A stretch of 12,648 nucleotides of DNA, taken from assembly GCA_900766945.1 (NCBI GenBank), contig CAAFXD010000114.1, forward strand, positions 1-12,648. The letters run 5' to 3'. This DNA is from Clostridia bacterium. GTDB lineage: Bacteria; Bacillota; Clostridia; Oscillospirales; Acutalibacteraceae. This document shows, piece after piece, positions 1 to 7,018 of this stretch. The first letter of the stretch is position 1. Each line of letters begins with the position of its first letter. The notes beneath the pieces were generated by a model, which had not been told where the DNA came from, did no database searches, and saw nothing but the letters and a program-made list of their open reading frames with translations. The position numbers and the translations under genes were made by a program.

Positions 1-1
1 T

Positions 2-517
2 ACCGTCGGGCTGTTGCTCGGCAAGCCCCCCGAAAAGGAATTTTTTGATGAAATCGAACGGGAAATTCTTTCCTACGACGGTGTGGTGGGCGTGCACGAC
101 CTGATTATTCACGATTACGGCCCGGGCAGAAACTTCGCCTCGGTGCACGCGGAAGTTCCCGCCAATATTGATATTATGAAAAGTCACGACACGGTGGATT
201 TGATTGAACGCGATTTACAGCATAAATACGGTATGCTGGTGTCGATACATATGGACCCCGTCGTGACAGACGACGAACGGGTTACGGAATTAAAGGAGAT
301 TTGCAAAAAAGTCATTCACGATATTGACGAACGCCTGACGCTCCACGATTTCCGTATGGTGGAGGGTCCCACCCACACCAATTTGATTTTTGACACGGTT
401 GCCCCGCCCGATTTCCCGCTGAGCGACCGCGAGCTTTGCAACACGATTTCGGAAAAATTGAGCAAAATAGACGAAAGATATTTCGCTGTTATCACGGTAG
501 ACCACGCATTTAACTAA
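2..517 (+). CDS. Cation diffusion facilitator (CDF) family transporter, C-terminal part, 5' end outside window
   Basis: This is the C-terminal cytoplasmic part of a CDF-family divalent metal/proton antiporter, which exports ions such as Zn, Mn, Fe or Co. The frame is open from the first bases, so the start and the six-helix membrane domain lie outside the window. About 171 residues are visible, opening with the end of a membrane segment (TVGLLLGKPP), which is typical of the last CDF helix. What follows is longer than the usual single dimerisation domain of about 80 residues. Two similar halves can be read: the first carries VHDLIIHDYGPGRNFASVHAEVP, which ends SIHMDP, and the second carries LHDFRMVEGPTHTNLIFDTVAP, which ends VITVDHAF. 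This suggests a duplicated ZT_dimer-like domain, as in some longer clostridial CDF proteins. Metal specificity cannot be read because the transmembrane binding site is missing. No T-rich hairpin terminator follows it before the next promoter. Confidence 0.85.
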   Translation, partial: TVGLLLGKPPEKEFFDEIEREILSYDGVVGVHDLIIHDYGPGRNFASVHAEVPANIDIMKSHDTVDLIERDLQHKYGMLVSIHMDPVVTDDERVTELKEICKKVIHDIDERLTLHDFRMVEGPTHTNLIFDTVAPPDFPLSDRELCNTISEKLSKIDERYFAVITVDHAFN

Positions 518-553
518 AATTTGTTTTTCTGCGTCTTTTCTGCGGTTTTGCCC

Positions 554-581
554 TTGCAAAAAACGCAAAATATAGTAGAAT
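554..581 (+). promoter_or_regulatory. Candidate sigma-A promoter of the PRPP synthetase gene
   Basis: A -35-like TTGCAA (554-559) is separated by 16 bp from a -10-like TAGAAT (576-581), about 55 bp before the ATG. The match is 4/6 and 5/6 to the consensus. An imperfect inverted repeat (541-551 with 556-567) overlaps the -35 element. It lacks a T-tract, so it could be an operator but does not look like a terminator. This is inferred from pattern only. Confidence 0.4.
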
Positions 582-624
582 ATGAGTGTAAAAACAAATC
601 CGATTGGATTTCATCACGCTGCAC

Positions 625-630
625 GGAGGA
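625..630 (+). promoter_or_regulatory. Ribosome binding site that sets the PRPP synthetase start at 637
   Basis: GGAGGA lies 6 bp before ATG 637. An in-frame TTG at 604 would add 11 residues but has no ribosome binding site in front of it, so 637 is preferred. Confidence 0.8.
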
Positions 631-636
631 ACAAAT

Positions 637-1815
637 ATGCCTGACTACACCCAAGATTTTACCACCATTCCCTACGGCCCGCTCGGCATCGTCGCCCTGC
701 CCGGCTGTGAGGAGCTTGCCGAGAAAATCGACCGCTACATCGTGAAATGGCGTGCGCAAAAGCAAAGCGAGCACAAAAACAGCATCGCATTTGCCGGCTA
801 TGAGCGCGACACCTATATTATCAACACGGGTTTCCCGCGGTTTGGTACGGGTGAAGGCAAGGGCACGCTGTCGGAATCCGTGCGCGGCTACGACATTTTT
901 ATTGTCGCCGATATGTTCAACCACGGGCTGACCTATCAAATGTACGGGCAAACCATACCGATGAGCCCCGACGAGCATTACGCCAACTTGAAGCGTGCGA
1001 TTTCCGCTGTCGGCGGCAAAGCGCGCCGCATTACGGTGATTATGCCGATGCTGTATGAAGGGCGGCAGCACAAGCGTTCCTCGCGTGAATCGCTCGACTG
1101 CGCGATTGCCTTGCAGGAATTGTGCTTGAATATGGGTGTGGACAACATCATCACCTTTGACGCGCACGACCCGCGCGTACAAAACGCCATTCCGTTAAAG
1201 GGCTTTGAAAATGTACAGCCCGTTTACCAAATGATTAAAGCGCTTGTCAACCATGTGGACAACCTCCACTTTGACAACGACCATATGATGGTCATTTCCC
1301 CCGATGAGGGCGGCATGGGGCGCTGCATCTACTATTCCACCGTGTTGGGCGTGGAATTGGGTATGTTCTATAAGCGCCGCGATTACACACGCGTGGTCAA
1401 CGGCAGAAATCCGATTTTACAGCACGAGTTCTTGGGCTCGAATGTGGCAGGCAAGGATGTGCTGATTGTCGACGATATGATTTCCTCGGGCGAATCGATG
1501 CTCGAAGTTGCCGGCAAGCTCAAAGAGTTGGGCGCGGCACGCATCTTCATTTTCTCGGCGTTCGGGCTGTTCTGCGAAGGCTTAGACAGTTTCGACCAAA
1601 AATATGCCGATGGGCTGTTCGATAAGGTATTCACCACCAACTTGGTTTACAGAACGCCCGAGTTACTCGCGCGAGAGTGGTACTGCGAAGTGGATATGTC
1701 GAAATATGTTTCCTATATCATTGACACCTTAAACCACGATATGTCCGTCAGCCACCTGCTCAATCCTGCGGATAAAATCGACGCCCTGCTTCGCAAAAAA
1801 GGGTATAAAGCATAA
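637..1815 (+). CDS. prs: Ribose-phosphate pyrophosphokinase (PRPP synthetase), long form
   Basis: Transfers pyrophosphate from ATP to ribose 5-phosphate to make PRPP, the cytoplasmic precursor of purines, pyrimidines, NAD, histidine and tryptophan. The 392-residue protein shows the family signatures in order. GRQHKRSSRES (142-152) corresponds to the ATP-binding RQ segment. FDAHDPRVQNA (174-184) matches the catalytic-histidine motif, with H177. VISPDEGGMGR (219-229) precedes KRR (246-248), which matches the flexible catalytic loop. VLIVDDMISSGES (275-287) is the PRPP-binding loop. Standard bacterial enzymes have about 315 residues; this one has extra residues at the N-terminus (about 25), an extended segment near 98-112 and a longer tail from about 345. 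This long type is met in Clostridia, but its regulation by ADP or phosphate cannot be read here. The start is fixed by GGAGGA at 625. The gene is monocistronic, with its own candidate promoter and a strong terminator. Confidence 0.93.
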   Translation: MPDYTQDFTTIPYGPLGIVALPGCEELAEKIDRYIVKWRAQKQSEHKNSIAFAGYERDTYIINTGFPRFGTGEGKGTLSESVRGYDIFIVADMFNHGLTYQMYGQTIPMSPDEHYANLKRAISAVGGKARRITVIMPMLYEGRQHKRSSRESLDCAIALQELCLNMGVDNIITFDAHDPRVQNAIPLKGFENVQPVYQMIKALVNHVDNLHFDNDHMMVISPDEGGMGRCIYYSTVLGVELGMFYKRRDYTRVVNGRNPILQHEFLGSNVAGKDVLIVDDMISSGESMLEVAGKLKELGAARIFIFSAFGLFCEGLDSFDQKYADGLFDKVFTTNLVYRTPELLAREWYCEVDMSKYVSYIIDTLNHDMSVSHLLNPADKIDALLRKKGYKA

Positions 1816-1836
1816 GATAAACCAAATATGGATATA

Positions 1837-1873
1837 CAAAACAGGCTTCCGAAGTTTCGGAAGCCTGTTTTTT
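1837..1873 (+). terminator. Rho-independent terminator of the PRPP synthetase gene
   Basis: A perfect 13-bp stem (1841-1853 with 1856-1868, loop centred on GT) is followed by a run of T (1868-1873). Flanking A and T bases extend the stem. It lies 25 bp after the stop codon. Confidence 0.92.
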
Positions 1874-1896
1874 GAAATACAATTCAAAAAAGCCAT

Positions 1897-1935
1897 AAAA
1901 AGCGAAACGCCGCAGAACAGAGTTCAGCGGCATTT
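1897..1935 (-). terminator. Rho-independent terminator of rpsT
   Basis: Read on the minus strand, a 10-bp stem with one T-T mismatch (1922-1931 with 1909-1918) has a 3-base loop. T-rich stretches follow (A runs on the plus strand at 1897-1901 and 1886-1891). It starts about 37 bp after the rpsT stop and faces the neighbouring terminator, insulating the two convergent genes. Confidence 0.75.
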
Positions 1936-1967
1936 AAACTTTTCTCATTTCAGTTGTCAAAGGAAAC

Positions 1968-2225
1968 TTACGCCTTGTTGAGTTTAGAAACGAGGGCGGA
2001 CTTTTTACGGGCAGCGTTGTTTTTGTGAAGAAGCCCCTTTGCAGTCGCCTGGTCAATCTTTTTCACAGCGGCAGTCACGAGTGCTTCTTTGTCGGCTGCG
2101 CCGGATTCAATCGCTGCGTTTGCCTTTTTGATTGCGGTTTTGAGCGCAGAGTTCATAGACTTATTGCGCTGTGCACGCTTGTTGTTCACGATAACGCGCT
2201 TTTTCGCGGACTTAATATTCGGCAT
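1968..2225 (-). CDS. rpsT: 30S ribosomal protein S20
   Basis: Primary binding protein of the small ribosomal subunit that contacts 16S rRNA. The 85-residue, lysine/alanine-rich, all-helical sequence starts MPNIKSAKKRV and contains the typical KRAQRNKSMNSALKTAIKKA stretch and the KGLLHKNNAARKKSALVSKLNKA ending. Length and composition match the family. The ATG at 2223-2225 is preceded by GGGAGG (2235-2240) at 9 bp. The gene is divergent from gpr, an arrangement also known around gpr/spoIIP in Bacillus and many Clostridia. It has its own promoter and terminator. Confidence 0.97.
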   Translation of the reverse strand: MPNIKSAKKRVIVNNKRAQRNKSMNSALKTAIKKANAAIESGAADKEALVTAAVKKIDQATAKGLLHKNNAARKKSALVSKLNKA

Positions 2226-2257
2226 ACGGTCACACCTCCCTTACATTAGCGGTATAT

Positions 2258-2286
2258 ATATTACCATTCTTTTCTGAAAAAAGCAA
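2258..2286 (-). promoter_or_regulatory. Candidate sigma-A promoter of rpsT
   Basis: On the minus strand, TTGCTT (2281-2286) is separated by 17 bp from TAATAT (2258-2263), with TATATA directly after it. The expected transcription start falls shortly before the GGGAGG ribosome binding site. Both boxes are partial matches, but the spacing and position are right. Confidence 0.5.
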
Positions 2287-2303
2287 GTTTTTTTTTGAAT
2301 TTC

Positions 2304-2333
2304 GCAATAGTTTTTTCCGTTTTGCCCATACTA
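2304..2333 (+). promoter_or_regulatory. Candidate forespore (sigma-F/sigma-G type) promoter of gpr
   Basis: CATACTA at 2327-2333 is identical to the commonly cited -10 consensus of sigma-G promoters. GCAATA (2304-2309), 17 bp upstream, loosely resembles the -35 region. A start near 2340 would give a leader of about 25 bases containing the GGAGG at 2353-2357. In B. subtilis gpr is known to be read by forespore sigma factors. The -35 match is weak, so the call rests mainly on the -10 element and the gene it precedes. Confidence 0.6.
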
Positions 2334-2364
2334 AAAGGAGATTTATCGTTTAGGAGGCGGCAAA

Positions 2365-3240
2365 ATGGATTTTCGCACCGATTTGGCAGTGGAGCGCCGC
2401 GCGCTCTGCGACACAAAAGAAAGCGAGAATGTGCGTATGCAAACACGCACGCGCGGCGAAGTCAAAATTACGGAAATTGAGGTGTTAAACGAAGCGGGCG
2501 AACGGGAAATCGGCAAGCCGAAGGGCAAATACATCACTTTGGAAATCCCCGAATTTTCGCACGACAGCGAATTGTTAGACGGGCGTCTGTCCGCCATGAC
2601 CGATACGCTTTGCGACTTTCTGCCCGACCGCAACGGCGCGGTTTTGGTGGCGGGGTTGGGCAACGAGAATATTACGCCCGACGCCTTAGGGCCGAAAACC
2701 GCCCGCGGCGTTTTTGCCACGCGGCACATTGACAAATCGATGGCTACCCGGCTTGGCTTTCCCGATTTGCGCCCCGTTTCGGCAGTCACCTTCGGCGTTT
2801 TGGGGCAAACAGGCATGGAAACCGCCGAATCCCTCAAAGCCTTGGCAGACGCGGTACAGCCGTGCGCCGTCATCACCGTGGACGCGCTTGCCGCACGCAG
2901 TCTGTCGCGGCTCGGAAACACCGTACAACTGACCGACACAGGCATCACGCCGGGCTCGGGCGTGGGCAACAGCCGCGCGCGCATTGACCGAGAAACGCTC
3001 GGCGTGCCTGTGATTGCCGTCGGTGTGCCGACGGTGGTAGATGCAGTCACCTTAATTCGGGATTTTACGGGAGACGAGAAAAATTTACACGAAACCGCCA
3101 AACAGGAGGCACGCGAAATGATGGTCACCCCGCGGGAGATTGACACCCTCATTCGCCGCGCGTCACGGTTTTTATCGCTTGCGCTCAACTGTGCGTTACA
3201 GCCGTCGGTTTCGCCCGATATTCTTTTAAATATCGTTTAA
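2365..3240 (+). CDS. gpr: Germination protease GPR (SASP endopeptidase, family A25)
   Basis: Degrades the small acid-soluble DNA-protecting proteins of the spore core during germination. It is made in the forespore as a zymogen that cleaves itself. The 291-residue protein shows RTDLAVE (4-10), which in Bacillus GPR contains the autoprocessing site. ITPDALGPKT (103-112) and ITVDALAARS (170-179) carry the two conserved aspartates D106 and D173; they are 67 residues apart, against 66 for the known pair D127/D193 of B. megaterium. DTGITPGSGVGNSR (191-204) is also conserved. The propeptide would be only seven residues (15-16 in Bacillus), and the enzyme is shorter than the B. subtilis one (368). 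ATG 2365 follows GGAGG (2353-2357). The next gene, spoIIP, follows after 44 bp, the same order as in B. subtilis. Confidence 0.95.
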   Translation: MDFRTDLAVERRALCDTKESENVRMQTRTRGEVKITEIEVLNEAGEREIGKPKGKYITLEIPEFSHDSELLDGRLSAMTDTLCDFLPDRNGAVLVAGLGNENITPDALGPKTARGVFATRHIDKSMATRLGFPDLRPVSAVTFGVLGQTGMETAESLKALADAVQPCAVITVDALAARSLSRLGNTVQLTDTGITPGSGVGNSRARIDRETLGVPVIAVGVPTVVDAVTLIRDFTGDEKNLHETAKQEAREMMVTPREIDTLIRRASRFLSLALNCALQPSVSPDILLNIV

Positions 3241-3272
3241 TATCTGCGCGCCTTTCATCATATCCATAGAAC

Positions 3273-3279
3273 GGAAGGA
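3273..3279 (+). promoter_or_regulatory. Ribosome binding site for the spoIIP GTG start
   Basis: GGAAGGA ends 5 bp before GTG 3285. A second, weaker AAAGGA (3288-3293) stands before in-frame ATG 3300, so the true start could be either. The choice of 3285 is by the stronger site. Confidence 0.5.
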
Positions 3280-3284
3280 TATGT

Positions 3285-4472
3285 GTGAAAGGACTCGCTA
3301 TGATGACACGAAAAAATCCACTGCGCAAAAAAACCAACAGCGACACCGCAAGCCGCGTTTTGTTGACCCTTGCCGTGCCCGCATTTTTGCTGTGCACCGT
3401 ATTTGTCGGTATGCACGGTGCGGCACCACTCGAAAAAGCGGCACTGTTCAGCGCCTCGCTCGCCTTGCCGCAGGGCACGGCAGAGGTTATCAAGAACGAT
3501 TTTGCCCGTGCCGCGCAAAGCGGCGGCACTGCGCAGAGTGCAACCGTGTCCGTGCCGATTGAAAACCGCATACAACCCGTCGCCGCACAAAAGACCGCTT
3601 CCGAAACGGACACGCCCGCGGATATTCTCAAAATGATGCAGGACGCCGAAGCCGTGTTTGCCAATGCGCAAAAAAGCGGCAATATTGTCGAAAAGCAATA
3701 TGACGCGGCAAATGCCACCGATACCTATGAAAATATTACAGTACGCAACACTACGCCGTCGCATTCGATTGATATAAAGTCGGCGGTGGAGAAAAACGCA
3801 ACGCTTCAAATTGCGGATAAAAGCGCGCCGACGGTGCTGATTTTTCACACGCACACCACCGAAAGCTACGAGCTGTTGAATTACGGCTGGTACACAACCG
3901 AGTATGTCACGCGCAGTAACAGCCCCGACCGCAATATGGTGCGCGTGGGCACGGCGATTTGCGAGGAACTCACAAAAATGGGCATCGGCGTTGTGCACGA
4001 CCGAGAAATCCACGATGCGCAGTACACAGGCGCATATGACCGTTCGAGAGAAAGTATCCAAAAAATTATGGCGGAAAATCCGAGTATTCAGGTCGTCATT
4101 GATGTGCACCGCGACGCTATAAAGCAAAGCGACGGCACGCGCATCAAGCCGACCGCGGAAATCAACGGCAAAAAAGCGGCGCAGATTATGATTATTGCAG
4201 GCTGTGAGGACGGCAAGGTGACCGAATTCCCGCGCTGGGAAGAAAACCTAACCTTTGCGTTGCAATTACAAAAAACCGCCGAAACAGACTATCCGGGGTT
4301 AATGCGCCCTATACTGTTTTCGGCGCGCAAATACAATATGGACGTCACCCCTTGTTCGGTGCTTTTGGAAATGGGCAGTGACTCGAACACCTTGGAAGAG
4401 GCAGAATATTCGGGGCATTTAATCGGCAAGGCGCTCGGGGAATTGATTTTAAAGTATTCGGAAAACGGATAA
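3285..4472 (+). CDS. spoIIP: Stage II sporulation protein P (SpoIIP), peptidoglycan amidase/endopeptidase
   Basis: A membrane-anchored cell wall hydrolase that acts with SpoIID and SpoIIM to thin septal peptidoglycan and drive engulfment of the forespore. The 395-residue protein has a positively charged N-terminus and one membrane segment (about 24-46). A variable linker follows, then the catalytic domain from about 180. Signatures are VLIFHTHTTESY (184-195), with histidines 188 and 190; YDRSRESI (251-258); VIDVHRDAI (271-279); and a C-terminal LLEMGSDSNTLEEA (360-373). These are the conserved zinc-site and active-site segments of the family. Length is normal. The gene lies 44 bp after gpr and is probably co-transcribed at least in part. 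No clear mother-cell (sigma-E) promoter was found in the short gap. A small membrane protein gene follows after 25 bp. Confidence 0.95.
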   Translation: MKGLAMMTRKNPLRKKTNSDTASRVLLTLAVPAFLLCTVFVGMHGAAPLEKAALFSASLALPQGTAEVIKNDFARAAQSGGTAQSATVSVPIENRIQPVAAQKTASETDTPADILKMMQDAEAVFANAQKSGNIVEKQYDAANATDTYENITVRNTTPSHSIDIKSAVEKNATLQIADKSAPTVLIFHTHTTESYELLNYGWYTTEYVTRSNSPDRNMVRVGTAICEELTKMGIGVVHDREIHDAQYTGAYDRSRESIQKIMAENPSIQVVIDVHRDAIKQSDGTRIKPTAEINGKKAAQIMIIAGCEDGKVTEFPRWEENLTFALQLQKTAETDYPGLMRPILFSARKYNMDVTPCSVLLEMGSDSNTLEEAEYSGHLIGKALGELILKYSENG

Positions 4473-4497
4473 ACAACAGTTTTAAGGAAGTGAAAAA

Positions 4498-4716
4498 ATG
4501 AAAAATCCGGTCTTGCGGCGGTATCTTTTGTGTATGTTTTTGCTGTTGCTGTTATTCGCGGCGGTATTCGGCACGGTGCGCGCCAAAGAAAATTCGGAGT
4601 TTGCCCGCACGGGGAAACAGGCGGAACAAGTAGATTTAGACGATATTTCCGCACAGTTTCGGGATTGGCGCGAACAACTGCCGCGGCTATGTGCAAATTC
4701 GACTGTGCACGCGTAG
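4498..4716 (+). CDS. Small one-pass membrane protein downstream of spoIIP, unknown function
   Basis: A 72-residue protein with ATG 4498 preceded by a good AAGGAAG (4484-4490) at 7 bp. Residues about 10-28 (LLCMFLLLLLFAAVFGTVRA) form one strongly hydrophobic helix after a basic N-terminus (MKNPVLRRY), so it is either a membrane anchor or a signal peptide ending near VRA. The remaining 43 residues are polar and mostly charged, with no domain I recognise. In B. subtilis the gene after spoIIP is yqxA, which also encodes a small membrane protein. The shared position suggests an equivalent here, but I cannot show homology from the sequence. It lies 25 bp after spoIIP and before a shared terminator, so it belongs to the sporulation operon. 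A sporulation role is inference from context. Confidence 0.7.
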   Translation: MKNPVLRRYLLCMFLLLLLFAAVFGTVRAKENSEFARTGKQAEQVDLDDISAQFRDWREQLPRLCANSTVHA

Positions 4717-4741
4717 AAAACGGTCTTGACCGTTCCGTATG

Positions 4742-4778
4742 AAAACAGGGCTGTCTTTATGAAAGACAGCCCTGTTTT
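4742..4778. terminator. Strong hairpin terminator between convergent operons
   Basis: A perfect 17-bp stem (4742-4758 with 4762-4778) has a 3-base loop and ends in a T run (4775-4779). It stops the gpr-spoIIP operon, 25 bp after the last gene. Because the stem also begins with AAAA, it can serve the minus-strand LRR gene ending at 4816 too, and no other terminator is visible for that gene. Confidence 0.9.
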
Positions 4779-4815
4779 TACAGTTTTCTCGGAGGAAAAC
4801 GCGACAAATATTCCG

Positions 4816-7017
4816 TTACGCCAATCCGTTTAATTTTAAATCGAGCAAAGCAACATCGAAGAAATCCACAACCGTATCGCCGTTTAAATCGCCCGCTTTT
4901 ATAACCGCTTCGTCGGTCACGGTGACCATACCGATTGCAATATTGCGCATCAAGGCGTAGTCGGTCAATGCAATTTCGCCGTTGCCGTCTAAATCGCCGG
5001 GGGTATATATGACTTCTTCCGTCGGCGGCGCTTCGACAATTTCAAAAGTCAAGGTTTTTGTTCCTGTAAAATTGCCAATTCCCGTTACCGTGACCGTCGC
5101 CGTGCCGATTTCGGTGTTGTTCGCGTACTGCACGGTGTAATCCAAATCCTTTTGCAAAATGTAATTGCCGAAAGAAAGCGCGAGTTCCGGCTCTGCGCCG
5201 TTTTCGTCGGCACTTTGCGGCAAAATGTTGCTGATAAGCACACCGTCGCCCAAATCCCGCTGTAAAATCGCAAATTTGGCAACCGCCGCAAAAATGCTGT
5301 ATTCGCCTTTGCCCATGACGGTCACGCTTGCCGTACCGAAGTCGGTATTGTTTTTGAAAAACACTTCGTAATCGGTGTTTTCCGTCAGTTGCTTGCCGCT
5401 TGCCGTCACGGTAAATTCCGGCGTAATCGCCGCGCCCGTATAGGTTTGGTTCGGGATGGGTGAAATTTGCAAGGTGGTTACGGGAATGTTATTTTGCACG
5501 GCATATTGGTAGGCATAACATTCTTCCGTCGGCACAGTAATGGTTAAACTTTCGCACCCGTCAAACGCCGAGGCACTGATGCTTTCGACCTCGTCGGAAA
5601 TATAGGCGGTTTTTAAGTTCGCGCAATTCGCAAAGGCATTTGCCTCGACGCTTTGCACAGCACTGCCGAGCATCACGGTTTCCAAAGACGCTGTATCCGC
5701 AAAAGCAGAGGCGGAAACCGTCGCTTTTTCTGCCGCGTCCGAATCGCCGTACACGACCTCGGCAAGACTTGTGCAGTTGTCAAACGCGGTGCTGTCGAGG
5801 GAAAGGACATTTGTTAAATCTACCGTTTCCATCGATGTGCAAGCATCAAACGCCAGCGCGGAAAGATAGTCGATTCGCCCGAAGGTGACATTTTTTAAGT
5901 TCTGACAATCTTTAAAGCATTGCTCGGGCAGTTCGGTATAGACGGAATCACGGTCAAAGCCGACGGTTGTAAGGTTTCGGCAATGCCAAAACGCCTTTGC
6001 GCCGATAGAACCAACGGACTTCGGAATGAAAATGCTTTCCAGCCCTGCATTGTAAAACGCCGCTTGGCAAAACGAGGTGACGCTGTTCGGGATAATCACG
6101 GTTTTCAGTGAATTGTTACTTGGAAATGCAACCCAACCGCTTTTATAAAAATTGTTATCCATCAAGTCCAAGGTGCCAAAATACTGTACGGAAATCGGGC
6201 CTAAGTACATCCCGCCAAATGCATCGTAAAAATTCTGCACCGTATTCGGAATATAATATACACTCGCCGGTTTCCCGCTTGGGTAGCAGTACAGTTCCGT
6301 CATCGATTTGTTGAACAAGACCCCGCCGTAGGCGCGTAAATAGGGATTGCTTTTGTCCACCGAAATCTCTTTCAGCGCATGACAATTTGCGGCAATATTT
6401 TTTTGTGTTTCTAAGGTTGACCATTCCCGAAGGTATGTTACCAAAGACCCAAGAGAAGAAGAAGATGCATTTTTAAACGCAACGCGCCAACCGTGCCCCG
6501 ATTGCACGGATACAGATTTGACATTTTTGCCGAGGTGCAGGGAGGTGATTTCGGTAAGCGAAAAGGCATTCGCGCCGATGTCGGTAACCGTTTCGGGCAC
6601 AACCATGTCCCCCGCAAGTTTTGTGCCGGCAAATGCATACGCGCCGATATAAGTCAGATTGGGAAGGTCTGCAATGTTAAGCGTTTGCAAATTCTCCGCG
6701 GCAAAAAACGCCATCATACAAATTTTTGTCATGCTGTTCGGCAAGGTGACGCTTTGCAATTCGCTTTTGTAAGAGAACGCACCGTCGCCGACAGTCGTTA
6801 CAGGCAGTCCGTCAATCGTTTCGGGCACAGTAATTTCTGCCGCCGTTCCGGTATATTGTTTAATCGTAACCGCATCGTCTGACACGGTATACACAAAACC
6901 GTCTGCGGTGGTTTTTTCCGTTGTCGCGGCAACAGCACCCAGCGGCAAGGACACAAGCAACAGCACCGCACTCAAACATACGGCTGTCAGTTTTTTGGAA
7001 ATATGAATTTTTTTCAT
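4816..7017 (-). CDS. Secreted leucine-rich-repeat (BspA-like) protein with C-terminal type I dockerin
   Basis: A 733-residue exported protein. It has a clear signal peptide (1-30: basic MKKIHISKKL, hydrophobic core, AVA cleavage site). From about 40 to 515 it carries BspA/LRR_5-type repeats of the form AFxxCxxLxxVxLPxSVxxIGxxAF (for example at 310-345, 385-420, 434-490). Two beta-sandwich-like repeats follow (about 518-585 and 595-662), sharing the pattern DYxVxxxNNTxxGTASVTVxGxG at 549 and 627. A short linker (PPTEE) leads to a dockerin (674-733). Its calcium loops are DLDGNGEIALTD (675-686) and DLNGDTVVDFFD (710-721); the second has T instead of the usual G at loop position 6. Dockerins bind cohesins, so the protein is probably docked on a surface scaffoldin or complex. 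The ligand of the LRR part is unknown. ATG 7017 follows CCTCCTTT on the plus strand (AAAGGAGG, 7027-7034), inside the end of the upstream gene, 1 bp after its stop. No catalytic domain is seen. Confidence 0.88.
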   Translation of the reverse strand: MKKIHISKKLTAVCLSAVLLLVSLPLGAVAATTEKTTADGFVYTVSDDAVTIKQYTGTAAEITVPETIDGLPVTTVGDGAFSYKSELQSVTLPNSMTKICMMAFFAAENLQTLNIADLPNLTYIGAYAFAGTKLAGDMVVPETVTDIGANAFSLTEITSLHLGKNVKSVSVQSGHGWRVAFKNASSSSLGSLVTYLREWSTLETQKNIAANCHALKEISVDKSNPYLRAYGGVLFNKSMTELYCYPSGKPASVYYIPNTVQNFYDAFGGMYLGPISVQYFGTLDLMDNNFYKSGWVAFPSNNSLKTVIIPNSVTSFCQAAFYNAGLESIFIPKSVGSIGAKAFWHCRNLTTVGFDRDSVYTELPEQCFKDCQNLKNVTFGRIDYLSALAFDACTSMETVDLTNVLSLDSTAFDNCTSLAEVVYGDSDAAEKATVSASAFADTASLETVMLGSAVQSVEANAFANCANLKTAYISDEVESISASAFDGCESLTITVPTEECYAYQYAVQNNIPVTTLQISPIPNQTYTGAAITPEFTVTASGKQLTENTDYEVFFKNNTDFGTASVTVMGKGEYSIFAAVAKFAILQRDLGDGVLISNILPQSADENGAEPELALSFGNYILQKDLDYTVQYANNTEIGTATVTVTGIGNFTGTKTLTFEIVEAPPTEEVIYTPGDLDGNGEIALTDYALMRNIAIGMVTVTDEAVIKAGDLNGDTVVDFFDVALLDLKLNGLA

Positions 7018-7018
7018 T

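Noticed and set aside
541..567. Imperfect hairpin after the CDF gene as a possible terminator
   Set aside because: The stem contains a bulge, no T-tract follows, and it overlaps the candidate prs -35 box. At most it is an operator-like repeat.
514..1182. 222-residue minus-strand open frame opposite the PRPP synthetase gene
   Set aside because: It runs through the prs promoter and coding sequence with no domain or ribosome binding site support.
2343..3188. 281-residue minus-strand open frame opposite gpr
   Set aside because: It is antisense to gpr, Ser/Arg-rich and without any family motif.
3236..3272. CATAGAAC before spoIIP as a sigma-E -10 element
   Set aside because: It would start transcription at or after the ribosome binding site, and no fitting -35 lies at the right distance.
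3258..4127. 289-residue minus-strand open frame opposite spoIIP
   Set aside because: It is antisense to an unmistakable spoIIP, has no recognisable domain and is His/Arg/Cys-rich as expected of a shadow frame.
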